Positions 39,401 to 48,882 are shown, counted from the stretch's first letter. The stretch is DNA of 64,000 nt from Photorhabdus luminescens subsp. luminescens (GCF_001083805.1 NZ_JXSK01000004.1:372001-436000); one strand, 5' to 3'. Notes: generated from the sequence alone by a model not told the origin. A program made the numbers and translations.

Positions 39401-40082
39401 TTTCATGACGACTTAACAGCGTTTCATCACTGTGCGGCGCATTAACAATATATGGCATATCCCCTTGTAAATAAGGGTGTAATTCAGCCAGCAGAGCTTC
39501 CGGCCCACTCCACTCCTGGCTGATTACCTGTGCCATTGATAATGGCAATGGATAACAGTGGCGCCGCCAAAAATCGGCACACCCCTGCCGTTCTAATGGC
39601 TGTTGATCCTGAATTAATGTCTGTTCAAACAAGATCCCAGATTCAAAAGCATTATGCGCCAACATCCTCTGACAAAAACCATGAATGGTATAAATCGCGG
39701 CTTCATCCATTTGCCGCTCTGCGGCCAGTAACCAGATAGCCGCCCGCTCTTTATCTGGGATTTCATCCAATAGCTGTTGATAGGCTGGTTCTGCACCTTC
39801 TACTTCGTTTCGAATACAAGCAAGGCGAAGTTTATGAATATTTTCACGGATACGCCCACGTAACTCATTTGTTGCTGCCTCAGTAAAAGTTACTACTAGA
39901 ATTTCTTCCACGCTCAAAGGCCGTGAAAAAGCAGCATCTTTCCCCAACCCAAGCAGAAGACGCAGATATAAGATACCGATAGTGTAGGTTTTACCTGTCC
40001 CGGCCGATGCTTCGATCAGCCGCTGACCATTCAGCGGCAGAGTTAATACATTAAGCCTGTGAACAGATATCTCTGTGATCAC
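36474..40082 (-). CDS. recB: Exodeoxyribonuclease V subunit beta RecB
   Basis: RecB is the 3'-5' helicase and the only nuclease of RecBCD; it also loads RecA after Chi. The 1202-residue protein has the UvrD-type Walker A ASAGTGKT (25-32), the DEFQDTDPQQYRIF box, and the C-terminal nuclease residues D1086, D1099 and K1101 (in FID and LDYKSNW), with the same spacing as D1067, D1080 and K1082 of E. coli. It overlaps ptrA upstream by 4 bp and recD downstream by 4 bp, so all three are translationally coupled. Confidence 0.97.
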   Translation of the reverse strand: MITEISVHRLNVLTLPLNGQRLIEASAGTGKTYTIGILYLRLLLGLGKDAAFSRPLSVEEILVVTFTEAATNELRGRIRENIHKLRLACIRNEVEGAEPAYQQLLDEIPDKERAAIWLLAAERQMDEAAIYTIHGFCQRMLAHNAFESGILFEQTLIQDQQPLERQGCADFWRRHCYPLPLSMAQVISQEWSGPEALLAELHPYLQGDMPYIVNAPHSDETLLSRHEKITQLISDVKYQWNEVAGELHDLIASSGVDKRSYSSKHLPNWLNSVTDWAQVPTEDYLLPKALEKFRQSVLAEKTKKGEVPEHSLFVAIDDLYQQPLTLRDLIISRAITEIRQSIRQEKLTRGQMGFDDLLTRLDDALKGPGSDLLAETIRRRYPIALIDEFQDTDPQQYRIFHTIYGTQFENGLLFIGDPKQAIYAFRGADIFTYIRARSQVSAHYTLETNWRSAYSMVQAVNKLFMRSENPFLFEQIPFIEVSAAEKNRELSFSCDGEEQAALNFWLQPGEGVSTGDYEQTMSRLCAAQIRDWLQAGSEGRALLHQSEKARPVTAADITVLVRSRKEATLIRNALNLLSIPSVFLSNRESVFATAEAKDILWLLQAVLSPEKERVLRSALASGLFGLTARQIDKLNHDEKRWDQLVDEFDGYFRLWQRRGVLPMLRAVIANHHIAENLLASYDGERRLTDVMHIGELLQEISLQLDSEHAVTRWLAQQISHPDPQSESQQMRLESDRHLVQICTIHKSKGLEYPLVWLPFICNFREQKRAIYHDRTSFNACLDIFPDDETIELAEQERLAEDLRLLYVALTRSVYHCSVGVAPLIKGNKKKVGDTDLHQCALGYLLQKGVKGDADFLATSLKELSGDGIVISSINETDGHPWQSHSKNDLVLSARQFKRRVQDDWRITSYSGLRNSVVHRGNASAYFAGEESIDVIVQSIAPKLDVDASGEKQLAEQPEMTPHTFPRGASAGTFLHAILEEISFSQRPDEKWLAEQLQSAGFDERWSGTLQQWMADIFTIPLNDEGVQLAKIPLHHQQDEMQFYLPVEQLLRSQTLDTLMRRYDPISARCPQLEFQQVKGMLKGFIDLVFCWQGRFYVLDYKSNWLGEESQFYTRQAMETAMIEHRYDLQYQLYTLALHRYLRHRLANYDYQQHFGGVIYLFLRGIDKQQPGNGIFNCQPSAEFVDALDLLFSGNEQSEKEKN

Positions 40083-42967
40083 TGATCTCTTACCTCAACA
40101 GGTAACCGTTTCTGAAATTCAGTCACATTCTGATAGGTCTTCCAACCTTTCAATTTCGCATATCCATCCAAGCTTCCTGATTTACCAATCACTTGTGAAA
40201 TCAATGACAACCCTTGATGTTTGATTACCGCATTCCGATAGAACTTAATCAGTTGCTGCTGTGTAGTTTTCTTTAGGATCTCAAGCATTTTATCTCTGCT
40301 ATCAAAATTAAAGTTATTGCGGCTGAAATCACCAGAGAAACGGGCAACTTCGGCATAGAAAGTTTGTGGCGGTTGCTGCTTTTCATTAATCAGCGCACTC
40401 TTGTACTGTTCAAAATCAGCTTGAGACATTGCTTTCAATTTATTACCGGCATTCTGATAGAAATCTCGATAACGCTGATTCAAATATTTTGGTTGTTTAC
40501 TATTACTTTGTAGCAGGAAACCCAATCCCCACTGTTCCCCCACACTGGTATTGAAAGCAAACACCGCATACCCCAGTTGCTCTGTTGTCCTTAACTGTTC
40601 ATAGAACCACGGCTGGAGCATATTGCTTAACAAACTGGAATAAACGTAACCTTCTATACGGTCATAACCCGTCGGAATATAAACCTCTGCTAAAGCGCCA
40701 TCTGTGCTGCTGCCAACACGCTGGAAATTAACCGGGTAATTTTTATCGATCACCACTTTATCCCCAATCCACCAGTCATTTCCTTGATTGGCCAGTTGGT
40801 TATGGGCAGATTCAGCAATCACTTTGCTCTGCTGTTCGGTCAAGTTCCCAATTATCATCATTTGCAAAGCAGCATTTTTTATCATTTCATGACGATACGT
40901 AACAATATCCTGAACCGTGATAGTCTCCAGCGCTTTTAAACGAGTGGACTGTTCAGTGTAAGGCGCCACAGAAAGGCGCTTCAACGGCTGCATAGCCATA
41001 TCATAAGCTTTAGCGTTATTAGAAACCTCTATCTGCTCACGATACCAAGACTTAGCTTGTGCCAGTTGCTCCTCAGTTGGCGTGAACGCCATGTAATGAC
41101 TGATTAAAGAGGTTAAAAGCGCTGGCAGATTTTGAGTGTAACCACTTACCCCCAGTTGCAGTCCCTGTGATGAATTAGTAGAAATATTCATTCCAGCAAC
41201 AGAAGCCTGATAACTAAGCTGGTCAAGGGAAAGCCCTGCCAAATAATCAAGCAAAGAGGAAGTAACCTGCTCACGGGCACTATCCAAACTTTTTGCATTA
41301 CGTAAATCTAACGTAATGCTGGCCTTAGGCTCATCAGCAAAATATTGGCTCGGCATATAGAGCAGACGGACACTCTGCTGTTCAAGGATCATCTCTGGAT
41401 GTTTTTGACTCTTATCTGCTTTTATCAGCTTCAAATCGTCAGGAATATAAGGATTTGGCACAGGCAAAGAAAAGTTCATTTGCGTTTCTAACTGCTGCCA
41501 TTCCATCCGTTGCTGTAATGTAATCCGATCAACCTGATAAGGCGCCTGAACAAAATAAGCCTGTTTATCGTGCGGCTCTTTTGGGCTGATATACCAGATT
41601 CTTGCATTTTCAGGGGTCAATTCAGCAAGCCGGGCAGCAATTGCTTCCGGGTCATAGTCATCAGCCAAATAACCGGCATTAAGTACATTGGAAACAGGAA
41701 CTCGCAACATTGCATCCGATAACCATTCGATATAATGCATATCACGAACAATGGAGCCATACCGGAAAGACAGATTCAAAACCTTCGCGATCTCATCGAA
41801 ATAACTTTTCTGGATGCCTTTTTGTTTTAACAAATTAATATAAGCAAAAATAGCCGCAATAACCTGATCCCGTTGTGCAAGCCCTTTATCTGTCAACGTC
41901 ACATAAATAAAAAAGATACCTTTATTACGATCAACCATAGGCTCCGCACCAGCACTGATACTTTCTGCTAGCCCTTGAGTTTGTAGCCAATCTGATAATG
42001 TATTCAGGCTACGGTTGCCTATCATATAACCGAGATATTCATCAGTTTTACTGCGGAAATCAGCACTGTTATTGTCAATGCTGAACTCCAGTTGCAACGC
42101 TTTTTGCGGTTGGGCTGGGACATAATGGATGATAATCCCTTTCTCTTTTTCCGTGACTGCCGGAACAGCAATCAGCGGCACGCTCGCTTTTCTGTCAGGT
42201 ATCCGACCAAAAGTATCAACAGCAATTTGAGTCAATTTATCGATAGGCTGATTACCGTAAATGACACCTTTCATTAGATTGGCCGAATAATAACGCTGAT
42301 AGAAATCCACCAGTTCTGTCTGTAATTTACTCCCCGGTTTATCTTTCAATGTCTCTAAATTACCACCAGAAAAACGGGCATTGGGATGCTTAGGATTCAG
42401 AGTTTCTGCCCGTATTTGAGCAACCCGCATCCCATCACGAGAACGCGCCATTGTCAGCTCTGCATTAACAGCGTTTCGCTCCCGATCTGCATTCACTGGA
42501 TTAAGTAATGGTTCAGCCAGTGCATCAGCCAGACGATCTGTAGCCTGAGCTAACGCCTCATTTTCTACTTCAAGGTAAAAAGCCGTGCGGTAAGAAGCTG
42601 TGCTGGCATTATAACTACCACCATGCTTTTGCAAAAATTCAGATAAATCACCTGACTGTGGGTAACGTCCAGATCCCATCAGAACCATATGTTCCAGATA
42701 ATGTGCAAGCCCAAGCTGGCTGTCAGGGTTTTCCATACTACCAACCGGAATTGCTACCGCTGCCAGAGATTTGGTTGCCTTCTCATCAGATACCAGCAAG
42801 ACCGTCATATTGTTTGCCAATCTGATTCCCTGATACTGACGATGATCATTTTCGCTTTTATAAATTGTCTCTTGCAGTAGCTTCCACTGTGGTGTTTGCG
42901 CATAGCTTACTGTTCCCCAAAAGAGCAGGAACATTACAGTAATCATGCGAACAAAATGTTTATGCAT
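40079..42967 (-). CDS. ptrA: Protease III (pitrilysin)
   Basis: A periplasmic M16 zinc metallopeptidase of 962 residues that cleaves peptides of modest size. A signal peptide (about 1-23, ending SYA) precedes four M16 domains. The inverted zinc motif HYLEH (H89, E92, H93) is present in the first, with the distal glutamate in the NAVNAELTMAR region. It lies between recC and recB as in E. coli. Its ATG at 42967 overlaps the recC stop by 1 bp, so it is part of the rec operon. Confidence 0.97.
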   Translation of the reverse strand: MHKHFVRMITVMFLLFWGTVSYAQTPQWKLLQETIYKSENDHRQYQGIRLANNMTVLLVSDEKATKSLAAVAIPVGSMENPDSQLGLAHYLEHMVLMGSGRYPQSGDLSEFLQKHGGSYNASTASYRTAFYLEVENEALAQATDRLADALAEPLLNPVNADRERNAVNAELTMARSRDGMRVAQIRAETLNPKHPNARFSGGNLETLKDKPGSKLQTELVDFYQRYYSANLMKGVIYGNQPIDKLTQIAVDTFGRIPDRKASVPLIAVPAVTEKEKGIIIHYVPAQPQKALQLEFSIDNNSADFRSKTDEYLGYMIGNRSLNTLSDWLQTQGLAESISAGAEPMVDRNKGIFFIYVTLTDKGLAQRDQVIAAIFAYINLLKQKGIQKSYFDEIAKVLNLSFRYGSIVRDMHYIEWLSDAMLRVPVSNVLNAGYLADDYDPEAIAARLAELTPENARIWYISPKEPHDKQAYFVQAPYQVDRITLQQRMEWQQLETQMNFSLPVPNPYIPDDLKLIKADKSQKHPEMILEQQSVRLLYMPSQYFADEPKASITLDLRNAKSLDSAREQVTSSLLDYLAGLSLDQLSYQASVAGMNISTNSSQGLQLGVSGYTQNLPALLTSLISHYMAFTPTEEQLAQAKSWYREQIEVSNNAKAYDMAMQPLKRLSVAPYTEQSTRLKALETITVQDIVTYRHEMIKNAALQMMIIGNLTEQQSKVIAESAHNQLANQGNDWWIGDKVVIDKNYPVNFQRVGSSTDGALAEVYIPTGYDRIEGYVYSSLLSNMLQPWFYEQLRTTEQLGYAVFAFNTSVGEQWGLGFLLQSNSKQPKYLNQRYRDFYQNAGNKLKAMSQADFEQYKSALINEKQQPPQTFYAEVARFSGDFSRNNFNFDSRDKMLEILKKTTQQQLIKFYRNAVIKHQGLSLISQVIGKSGSLDGYAKLKGWKTYQNVTEFQKRLPVEVRDQ

Positions 42968-45900
42968 TATCCGATATTCTCCCTATGTTTCTGATTTCGC
43001 GCCATCGGTAACAAATAATTGAGCGCTTCCTGTTTAAGTTTTGCTAAAAATGATTCATCGATTTGCCTGAAAGCCCGCTGAATATAAGAATCATCTCCTT
43101 CGCCTGTACGTCCCTGATCTCCAAGCCATGCCTTCAATAGCCGGCTTTCAGCTTTTGATTGAATTTCATCGCTATCATCAATCTCACCTGTTTCTTTATT
43201 CATACATGCTGAAAGCCACGCCCAACCACTTTTACAAAACAGTGGTAAAGGCGCTGATATTCCTCGTTGATAACCCTCAATCAATTGATTCAGATAATTT
43301 TTCGCTTGTTCTAAAGGTATAGACGCAAAACGCCATTCGCTGCCATCACGCCCATAACTGCGGCTTTCACCCTTCCCTCCGGCAAGACAGTAAGCCAAAT
43401 GCTCAATCCACAATTGCATGCCATCATTGGCGGTCAAACTGGCTGGCCGCCAACGTAACAAACCATCTGGTTGCACTTTGTTAATACGCCCCGTCAGCAT
43501 TACCTGGCCTAAATCATGATGTAAATCAACAGATAAAGTTTCCATCTGTTGTTCACGAATTTTATCCGCCAGAAGCTGCATCTCTTTTTGCTGCTTCAAC
43601 CAATAAACCTCACCAAAAGCGCCAAAAGGCAACCCGCCAGCAGCACGAAGCCGATTGAAAAGTGGTTCAGGCGATTGCTGTTCAATGAGTGCACTCAACA
43701 ATAGCTGATTAAACTGATAACGCTGGAGATTATCTAAAACGAAAGGCTCTTCCTCTGGTAATTCCGTTTCTTCAATAACGAAATTTACTTTCAAGCAACG
43801 TTGGAAAAAAAACCGAACGGGATGACGGTAAAAACTGTTCAAATTATCAAGTGTAATTTCTTGAATTTGTGCCGTTTCAATAGATTGGCAAAATTCAGCG
43901 TATGCTGCGCCTTGCTCAGTCGCCGCGGGTAACCACTCCCCGGCATAGCTTTGCTGATAACTGCCCGGTATAAAATTTTCTGGTGCAAATGGAACGCGGG
44001 AATGAAGATACAACAGATGTTCTCTGACATGAGCAGCACTTTGATCAACATTCAGTCTTTCATTTCCCGGCAAACAAAAACTTTGGCAGACATAATCCAA
44101 TAATTCATTCACCAACACGGAAGGATTACATTCCGTATCATCACGAATGGACTTGCCAATATAGCTGATATAGAGGAACTGTTCGGCAGATATCAAGGCT
44201 TCAAGAAATAGATAACGGTCATCATCCCTCCGTTTTCTGTCCCCCCTCTGACCTTTTTCCGCCATCAGATCAAATCCAAGCGGTGGAATTGAACGGGGAT
44301 AGATACCATCATTCATTCCCAATAAACAGACAACCTTAAAGGGAATAGAACGCATCGGCATTAGAGTGCAAAAATTAACAGATCCGGCGAGAAAACGCTG
44401 GCTGATTTTTTCATTATCAAATTGAAGGGCCAATTCATCTCGTAATAGAACCAATGGCACACTTTCCTGATAACGGGCATTCAAGCCATTGACTATGACT
44501 TTCTGCCATTGCTGTTCTATCATCGCCAGTACTAATTCAGTTTCACTATCTGATGCAAAAAATATTTCCAGCAACTGCTGGCAGACAGGTAACCAACCCG
44601 TTAATGTTCGGCTCTCGCCGAGAATCTTGCGCCAATAGCTCAATTGCATTAAAAGCTCAGCTAATTGGCCGGCAAGCTCTGCGGCTAAACCACTGGATTC
44701 ATCATAAGGCAATACCTCTTTCCAAGGGCCAGACCGGCTATCCATTGCGTAACCCAATAACATTCGAGTAAGTCCAAAACGCCATGTATGCTGACCTGTT
44801 ACCGGCAAAGATAGTTCTTCTACATTATCGTCATCCAGCCCCCAACGAACGCCTGACTCTTCAACCCAACGCCTTAATAAACGTAAACCATCTTCATGAA
44901 TGTCAAATTTATTCGCCAACGCTGGCACTTCCAACAATGCTAAAACCTGCTCCGTCGTAAAACGGCTTTGAGGTAAATCAAGCAGCGTAATAAATACCTG
45001 TAAAACTGAATGCGCTTGACGGGCTTTACGATCAGAAATGGCAAATGGAATATAACGTTCAGCAGAGACATTACCAAATACTGCCTGAACATAGGGAGTA
45101 TAACTGTCAATATCCGCGACCATTACAATAATATCCCTTGGCGTCAGCGATGGATTATCTTCCAATAACCGCAGTAGCTGGTCCTGTAAAACTTCCACTT
45201 CACGTTGAGGGCTATAGCAAACATGGAAAGATAAAGAATGATCCAACGGGTCAAGCACTCTTTTTTGCAGGCTATTTTCAAATGTCTCTTTTGTTGAACC
45301 AATTTGGGCATGATCTTCCAGATAGAGAATATCCCTTTGCAATTGATGTAATAGATTATCCTGTTCTAATTCAACAAAGGCGTGAACATCCGAACTCTGC
45401 TCAAGCTGCGACAATAAATAGAGGTTATCACGGCCCAACCGTCCCCACGATGCCAACAAGGGATTGCTTACATCTTGTTCACCGTCATCGTTAAACAGTG
45501 ATTGAGCATTATCAGGGTCTTTAAAATATTCCAGCTCCTGTTTACTCTTATAATGGCGCGGTTTACGACTACTCAGTTTTGCCAAAAAAGCATAATTCTG
45601 AATATCTCCCCAATAATATTTACATGGATTGGTAAACATCAGATGAATATCAATATGCCGCGCCAGTGCCTGTAAAGCCTGTAAATAGACCGGTGGTAAG
45701 GCAGAAATACCACAGATAAATACTCGTTTCGGTAAACAATCTGAAAACTCAGGACTATTTCCTCGTTCAAGACTATTTTCTCGTTCAAGACTATTTTCTC
45801 GTTCAGAACTGTTTTCCAGTATCGAAATAAAACGCTGATATAAATTAGCGCGATGCCATTGAGGTTGTTGTAACTGGTGAGTATATTTCGTCAGTTCCAG

Positions 45901-46407
45901 CCATAATCTTTTCTGCCACAACTGATTATCGCTCAAGCCATCAATAAGCTGGCCTTGCTGCCAACTTTCCAACCATTGCGGGCGATAAACTAGATATTGG
46001 TCAAACAGATCAGCAACCCGTCCAGCCAATTGGTGAATCTTCCGTTTATCAAAATCTTGATCAAGGTAGTGCCTGAGCGCGACAAACTCCGCTTCTGGCA
46101 GCAATTGAGGCAATAACGCCATCAATTTCCATGTCATAGCATCTTTACTAAAAGCACTTTCTTTAGGAATATCAGGCAATACTTTGGTAAACATATCCCA
46201 AATAAACGTAGCGGGAAGCGGAAATGAAATATTGGCTGATATGCCTATTCTTTCAGCCAGTTGGATTTGCAGCCACTGTGACATACCCGGGCTTTGTACC
46301 AAAATGACTTCCTGAGCAAATGGATCAGTCAGTGGGTTATCCCCGATCAATATTGCTATCAATTCCTTAAGAAGATCTAATTGATTAGAATGATAAACCT
46401 TGAACAT
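42967..46407 (-). CDS. recC: Exodeoxyribonuclease V subunit gamma RecC
   Basis: RecC holds the RecBCD complex together, splits the duplex and recognises Chi. The start at 46407 (MFKVYHSNQLD) aligns with E. coli; the frame extends four codons upstream. Conserved segments include ILVQSPGMSQWLQ, LFDQYLVYRPQWL and RDDDRYLFLEALISA. At about residues 200-225 an in-frame tandem repeat (units close to ENSLER, three copies plus partial ones) is inserted before RVFICGISALPP, which explains part of its greater length (1146 residues against 1122). It overlaps ppdC by 23 bp. Confidence 0.96.
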   Translation of the reverse strand: MFKVYHSNQLDLLKELIAILIGDNPLTDPFAQEVILVQSPGMSQWLQIQLAERIGISANISFPLPATFIWDMFTKVLPDIPKESAFSKDAMTWKLMALLPQLLPEAEFVALRHYLDQDFDKRKIHQLAGRVADLFDQYLVYRPQWLESWQQGQLIDGLSDNQLWQKRLWLELTKYTHQLQQPQWHRANLYQRFISILENSSERENSLERENSLERGNSPEFSDCLPKRVFICGISALPPVYLQALQALARHIDIHLMFTNPCKYYWGDIQNYAFLAKLSSRKPRHYKSKQELEYFKDPDNAQSLFNDDGEQDVSNPLLASWGRLGRDNLYLLSQLEQSSDVHAFVELEQDNLLHQLQRDILYLEDHAQIGSTKETFENSLQKRVLDPLDHSLSFHVCYSPQREVEVLQDQLLRLLEDNPSLTPRDIIVMVADIDSYTPYVQAVFGNVSAERYIPFAISDRKARQAHSVLQVFITLLDLPQSRFTTEQVLALLEVPALANKFDIHEDGLRLLRRWVEESGVRWGLDDDNVEELSLPVTGQHTWRFGLTRMLLGYAMDSRSGPWKEVLPYDESSGLAAELAGQLAELLMQLSYWRKILGESRTLTGWLPVCQQLLEIFFASDSETELVLAMIEQQWQKVIVNGLNARYQESVPLVLLRDELALQFDNEKISQRFLAGSVNFCTLMPMRSIPFKVVCLLGMNDGIYPRSIPPLGFDLMAEKGQRGDRKRRDDDRYLFLEALISAEQFLYISYIGKSIRDDTECNPSVLVNELLDYVCQSFCLPGNERLNVDQSAAHVREHLLYLHSRVPFAPENFIPGSYQQSYAGEWLPAATEQGAAYAEFCQSIETAQIQEITLDNLNSFYRHPVRFFFQRCLKVNFVIEETELPEEEPFVLDNLQRYQFNQLLLSALIEQQSPEPLFNRLRAAGGLPFGAFGEVYWLKQQKEMQLLADKIREQQMETLSVDLHHDLGQVMLTGRINKVQPDGLLRWRPASLTANDGMQLWIEHLAYCLAGGKGESRSYGRDGSEWRFASIPLEQAKNYLNQLIEGYQRGISAPLPLFCKSGWAWLSACMNKETGEIDDSDEIQSKAESRLLKAWLGDQGRTGEGDDSYIQRAFRQIDESFLAKLKQEALNYLLPMARNQKHRENIG
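45754..45817. repeat. 18-bp in-frame tandem repeat within recC
   Basis: Units of ACTATTTTCTCGTTCAAG at 45754-45771, 45772-45789 and 45790-45807, the first and last with single or double changes, followed by a partial fourth copy (ACTGTTTTC). On the recC strand each unit encodes six residues of the form RENSLE. Copy number can change without breaking the reading frame. Confidence 0.93.
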
Positions 46408-46771
46408 GAGAACTCCCATTTGAACAAATCCATCGACTTGCTTTACTTTGCTGATTATAAGATGTTGTTACCATAACTGTAAGCTGATAGCAGCCAGACA
46501 ATGGATATGTTGTCTGAAATTCAGCGTGCCATCCCGGTGGTAATATTATTTCTGGCAAAGGGTTTTGACCTGCAATTAATTTATATTGTTCCAGATACCC
46601 ATAAGATAATTTATCCGCCTTTGATTGCTGCCAATGTTGCTGAAACCCAAATAATAACGCCTGATGATAACGCATTAATCCCAATAGAGAGACCGAAAAA
46701 ACCATAACAGCAATCATTACTTCGGGCAAACTCATACCTGCTTGATGCTCATAAAAAAGATCCGACTTCAT
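46385..46771 (-). CDS. ppdC: Prepilin-type protein PpdC
   Basis: A small pseudopilin-like protein of about 128 residues. A short leader ends in the prepilin peptidase site AG-MSLPEVMIAVMVF, followed by the usual hydrophobic helix with glutamate at position 5. The ATG at 46771 overlaps the ygdB stop (ATGA) and has GGGA about 8 bp upstream. It is the last of four type IV pilin-like genes before recC, an arrangement kept from E. coli. These minor pilins may prime a type II secretion or pilus machine; no such machine is in the window. Confidence 0.88.
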   Translation of the reverse strand: MKSDLFYEHQAGMSLPEVMIAVMVFSVSLLGLMRYHQALLFGFQQHWQQSKADKLSYGYLEQYKLIAGQNPLPEIILPPGWHAEFQTTYPLSGCYQLTVMVTTSYNQQSKASRWICSNGSSHVQGLSF

Positions 46772-47235
46772 AAACAAAATCCCACATCCGCCTCAGGACA
46801 AAAGTCCAGCCAACCGCTTTCTACCGGGATAAGAGAATCTCTTCCGCCAGCAGAAAGTAATTTCATCCATTGATATAATCCGACAGATTGCCCAGATGCC
46901 ACATCAGCCATACCTTTCAGTAGAAAAAAATGACTCGAATGCCTTTTTAAGCAACTGGTCAAATGAAATTCTTGCTGTTGCTGGCAATACCACTCTTCTA
47001 TTTTATTACTATCAAGTGGCCATGACTGAGCGATTCCCCATGCCAATGAAGATTCTGCTTGCTGAAAAGCTTTTAGATATCTGCGTTCATCGACCATCAT
47101 GATTAAAGCGTTATCCAGATGATGATGTAAAGCCTTTAACATCATCAGGCTCACTGCCAATAATATCAACACTGAAATTAGTAATACATTACCTTGCTGA
47201 TATTGAAAGCAGCCATGCGAAGAATGCTCAGCCAC
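46768..47235 (-). CDS. ygdB: YgdB family protein (DUF2509)
   Basis: A 155-residue protein with an N-terminal hydrophobic helix after a short polar leader (QQGNVLLISVLILLAVSLMML), as in PilX-like minor pilins and E. coli YgdB. The place between ppdB and ppdC supports the identity. Probably inserted in the inner membrane and possibly processed; function is unknown. A conserved QAESSLAWG segment resembles the pilin-assembly ALxxAE motif of PilX proteins. Confidence 0.88.
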   Translation of the reverse strand: MAEHSSHGCFQYQQGNVLLISVLILLAVSLMMLKALHHHLDNALIMMVDERRYLKAFQQAESSLAWGIAQSWPLDSNKIEEWYCQQQQEFHLTSCLKRHSSHFFLLKGMADVASGQSVGLYQWMKLLSAGGRDSLIPVESGWLDFCPEADVGFCL

Positions 47236-47240
47236 GGTAC

Positions 47241-47828
47241 TTATCCCCTGATATTGCGCAAACGTATTACTGACTGATATTGGTAGTTTATCGACGGATG
47301 TTTAAACCAATGTGCAATAAACGTCAATTTGATAAAAACTAAGCCATCTTTTGCAGGTAATTTCTCAGCTTTAAAAGAATTTACCACTATTTCATTTGGA
47401 TCAAACAGCCTTTCCCAGCCATTTTCCTGACAATTACCCGCCCCCCTTTTCCACTCGACTGATTTATTGTTAAGGCGATAGCCGAAGAATTCAGATTCAC
47501 TGTGTTCTGGCGGCTCCCATTGGCTATTGATGTTAAGATCGTATGCAATAATCAGACATGAATCCTCACTCTCATCACTTTTATTATCGATGAATATTGG
47601 CTTTCCATCACAATAATGCTGACAATATCCAGCACGGCGAATATCTTTTTCTATAATATGCAATGTTTGTTTAACGAAATAGCCTAAACGATATCTCTGA
47701 TATAACTCCATTATTTGTTTAGTTAAAATAGGATAACTTTTAGCAATCGCTAGTAGAATAATACTACCAATAGCCATTGCTACAATAACTTCTAATAATG
47801 TCATTCCAGATTGGTTTTTATGTTTCAT
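47241..47828 (-). CDS. ppdB: Prepilin-type protein PpdB
   Basis: A 195-residue pseudopilin. The leader MKHKNQSG is cut before MTLLEVIVAMAIGSI, the canonical prepilin site with glutamate at +5. Two cysteine-rich segments follow (GYCQHYCDGK, DSCLIIA), likely disulfide-bonded in the periplasm. It resembles PilW-type minor pilins in position and size. The gap to ygdB is 5 bp; no strong ribosome site precedes the ATG. Confidence 0.88.
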   Translation of the reverse strand: MKHKNQSGMTLLEVIVAMAIGSIILLAIAKSYPILTKQIMELYQRYRLGYFVKQTLHIIEKDIRRAGYCQHYCDGKPIFIDNKSDESEDSCLIIAYDLNINSQWEPPEHSESEFFGYRLNNKSVEWKRGAGNCQENGWERLFDPNEIVVNSFKAEKLPAKDGLVFIKLTFIAHWFKHPSINYQYQSVIRLRNIRG

Positions 47829-47869
47829 TGTTACAATAAAGTATCGCTTATTTTAGTGAAAAAATATAA

Positions 47870-48385
47870 TTAATCACAAGCTGGAATTTGGTTAAATTTA
47901 TTATTACTACATGATCTTATCCTACCTCGTGAAGAAAAAATAATAGATATTTCACCTGCGGAATTCGCCAAAATAAAACTCGCAGGTATCATGGTGTTTC
48001 TTATTCCATGAAACTCTATCTGATCCTTGGTTGCTGAACTGATAATAACATCTTGATAGGGGGAACTTATTCCCTCAACATTTTCCAAATCACAATCAGC
48101 CAATACCGGATTAGAAAGCGCTATGCACCAGTCCTTTCCTATTTTCAACCACAACACGACTCTTTTATTCAGGTAATTTGCTAAAGATTGTTGTCTGGTT
48201 ATAAATGTTAATATTTTTTGTGCTGAGTCTTGTAATCTGGCTCTTTCCTGGTGATAGCCCCATTCCTGCACTCCCCATAAGGAAAATATTGAAACCAAAA
48301 CAATAACGATCATCAATTCCAATAAAGAAAAACCTAATTGATTATCAATATTATAATGACCGATTATATTCATATTATTTACCAT
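47870..48385 (-). CDS. ppdA: Prepilin-type protein PpdA
   Basis: A 171-residue pseudopilin, first gene of ppdA-ppdB-ygdB-ppdC-recC. The leader ends NQLG and the mature part begins FSLLELMIVIVLVSIF, with glutamate at +5 as usual for GspH/FimT-like proteins. The ATG at 48385 has AAGGA about 8 bp upstream. The leader of 19-20 residues is longer than in E. coli. The promoter must lie in the AT-rich DNA just upstream. Confidence 0.9.
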   Translation of the reverse strand: MVNNMNIIGHYNIDNQLGFSLLELMIVIVLVSIFSLWGVQEWGYHQERARLQDSAQKILTFITRQQSLANYLNKRVVLWLKIGKDWCIALSNPVLADCDLENVEGISSPYQDVIISSATKDQIEFHGIRNTMIPASFILANSAGEISIIFSSRGRIRSCSNNKFNQIPACD

Positions 48386-48710
48386 TGATAATTCCTTATT
48401 TCCTTTCGTAAGACATTCTATTTACTTTCAAAGAAAAATAAATATAAATTTGAATTTTATGCGAGAGTGCATCAATAAAAAAATAACAACATATTATTGT
48501 TACATTTAAATTGCGTAGAGCTTCGCAAAAATCAACTAGAATAGTTATTTTTATTTCTTATTATTGCCATACATTGTAAGATTATATGGCCATGAGGAAG
48601 AAGCTTCATGGAAATAATAAAGAAAAGATTGAGTGCTTTACATGAGGATGTTATTACTATTAATTTATTCTATAAAGATAAATAATATCAGACTAGAAAA
48701 TAATTAATTG

Positions 48711-48882
48711 AGAAGCTTGTTTTAAGTATAGCGATCAATAGTGGTATATCGATATTGGTGGTAATAATGTCCGGTTACTGGCCTTTATTGAGTTTTCAAT
48801 GGAGCATTGTTACATTAAACACATCGTATCCCACACAGAATACGACAAGTTAACCGACTACTACCGGAGAAACAGAGAATGA
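48711..48882 (+). pseudogene. Decayed higB (RelE-type mRNA interferase) toxin gene
   Basis: A forward frame ending with TGA at 48880-48882 translates to FKYSDQ-stop-WYIDIGGNNVRLLAFIEF and then YIKHIVSHTEYDKLTDYYRRN, the C-terminal half of HigB-family toxins (the THAEYDKLTDFYRR ending is distinctive). An amber codon at 48739-48741 interrupts the frame at the position of a usual lysine or similar, and the N-terminal half upstream is not recognisable. No higA antitoxin is seen after it; the ERIC element lies about 90 bp downstream. It is a dead toxin remnant. The identity rests on reading the motif by eye. Confidence 0.72.
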
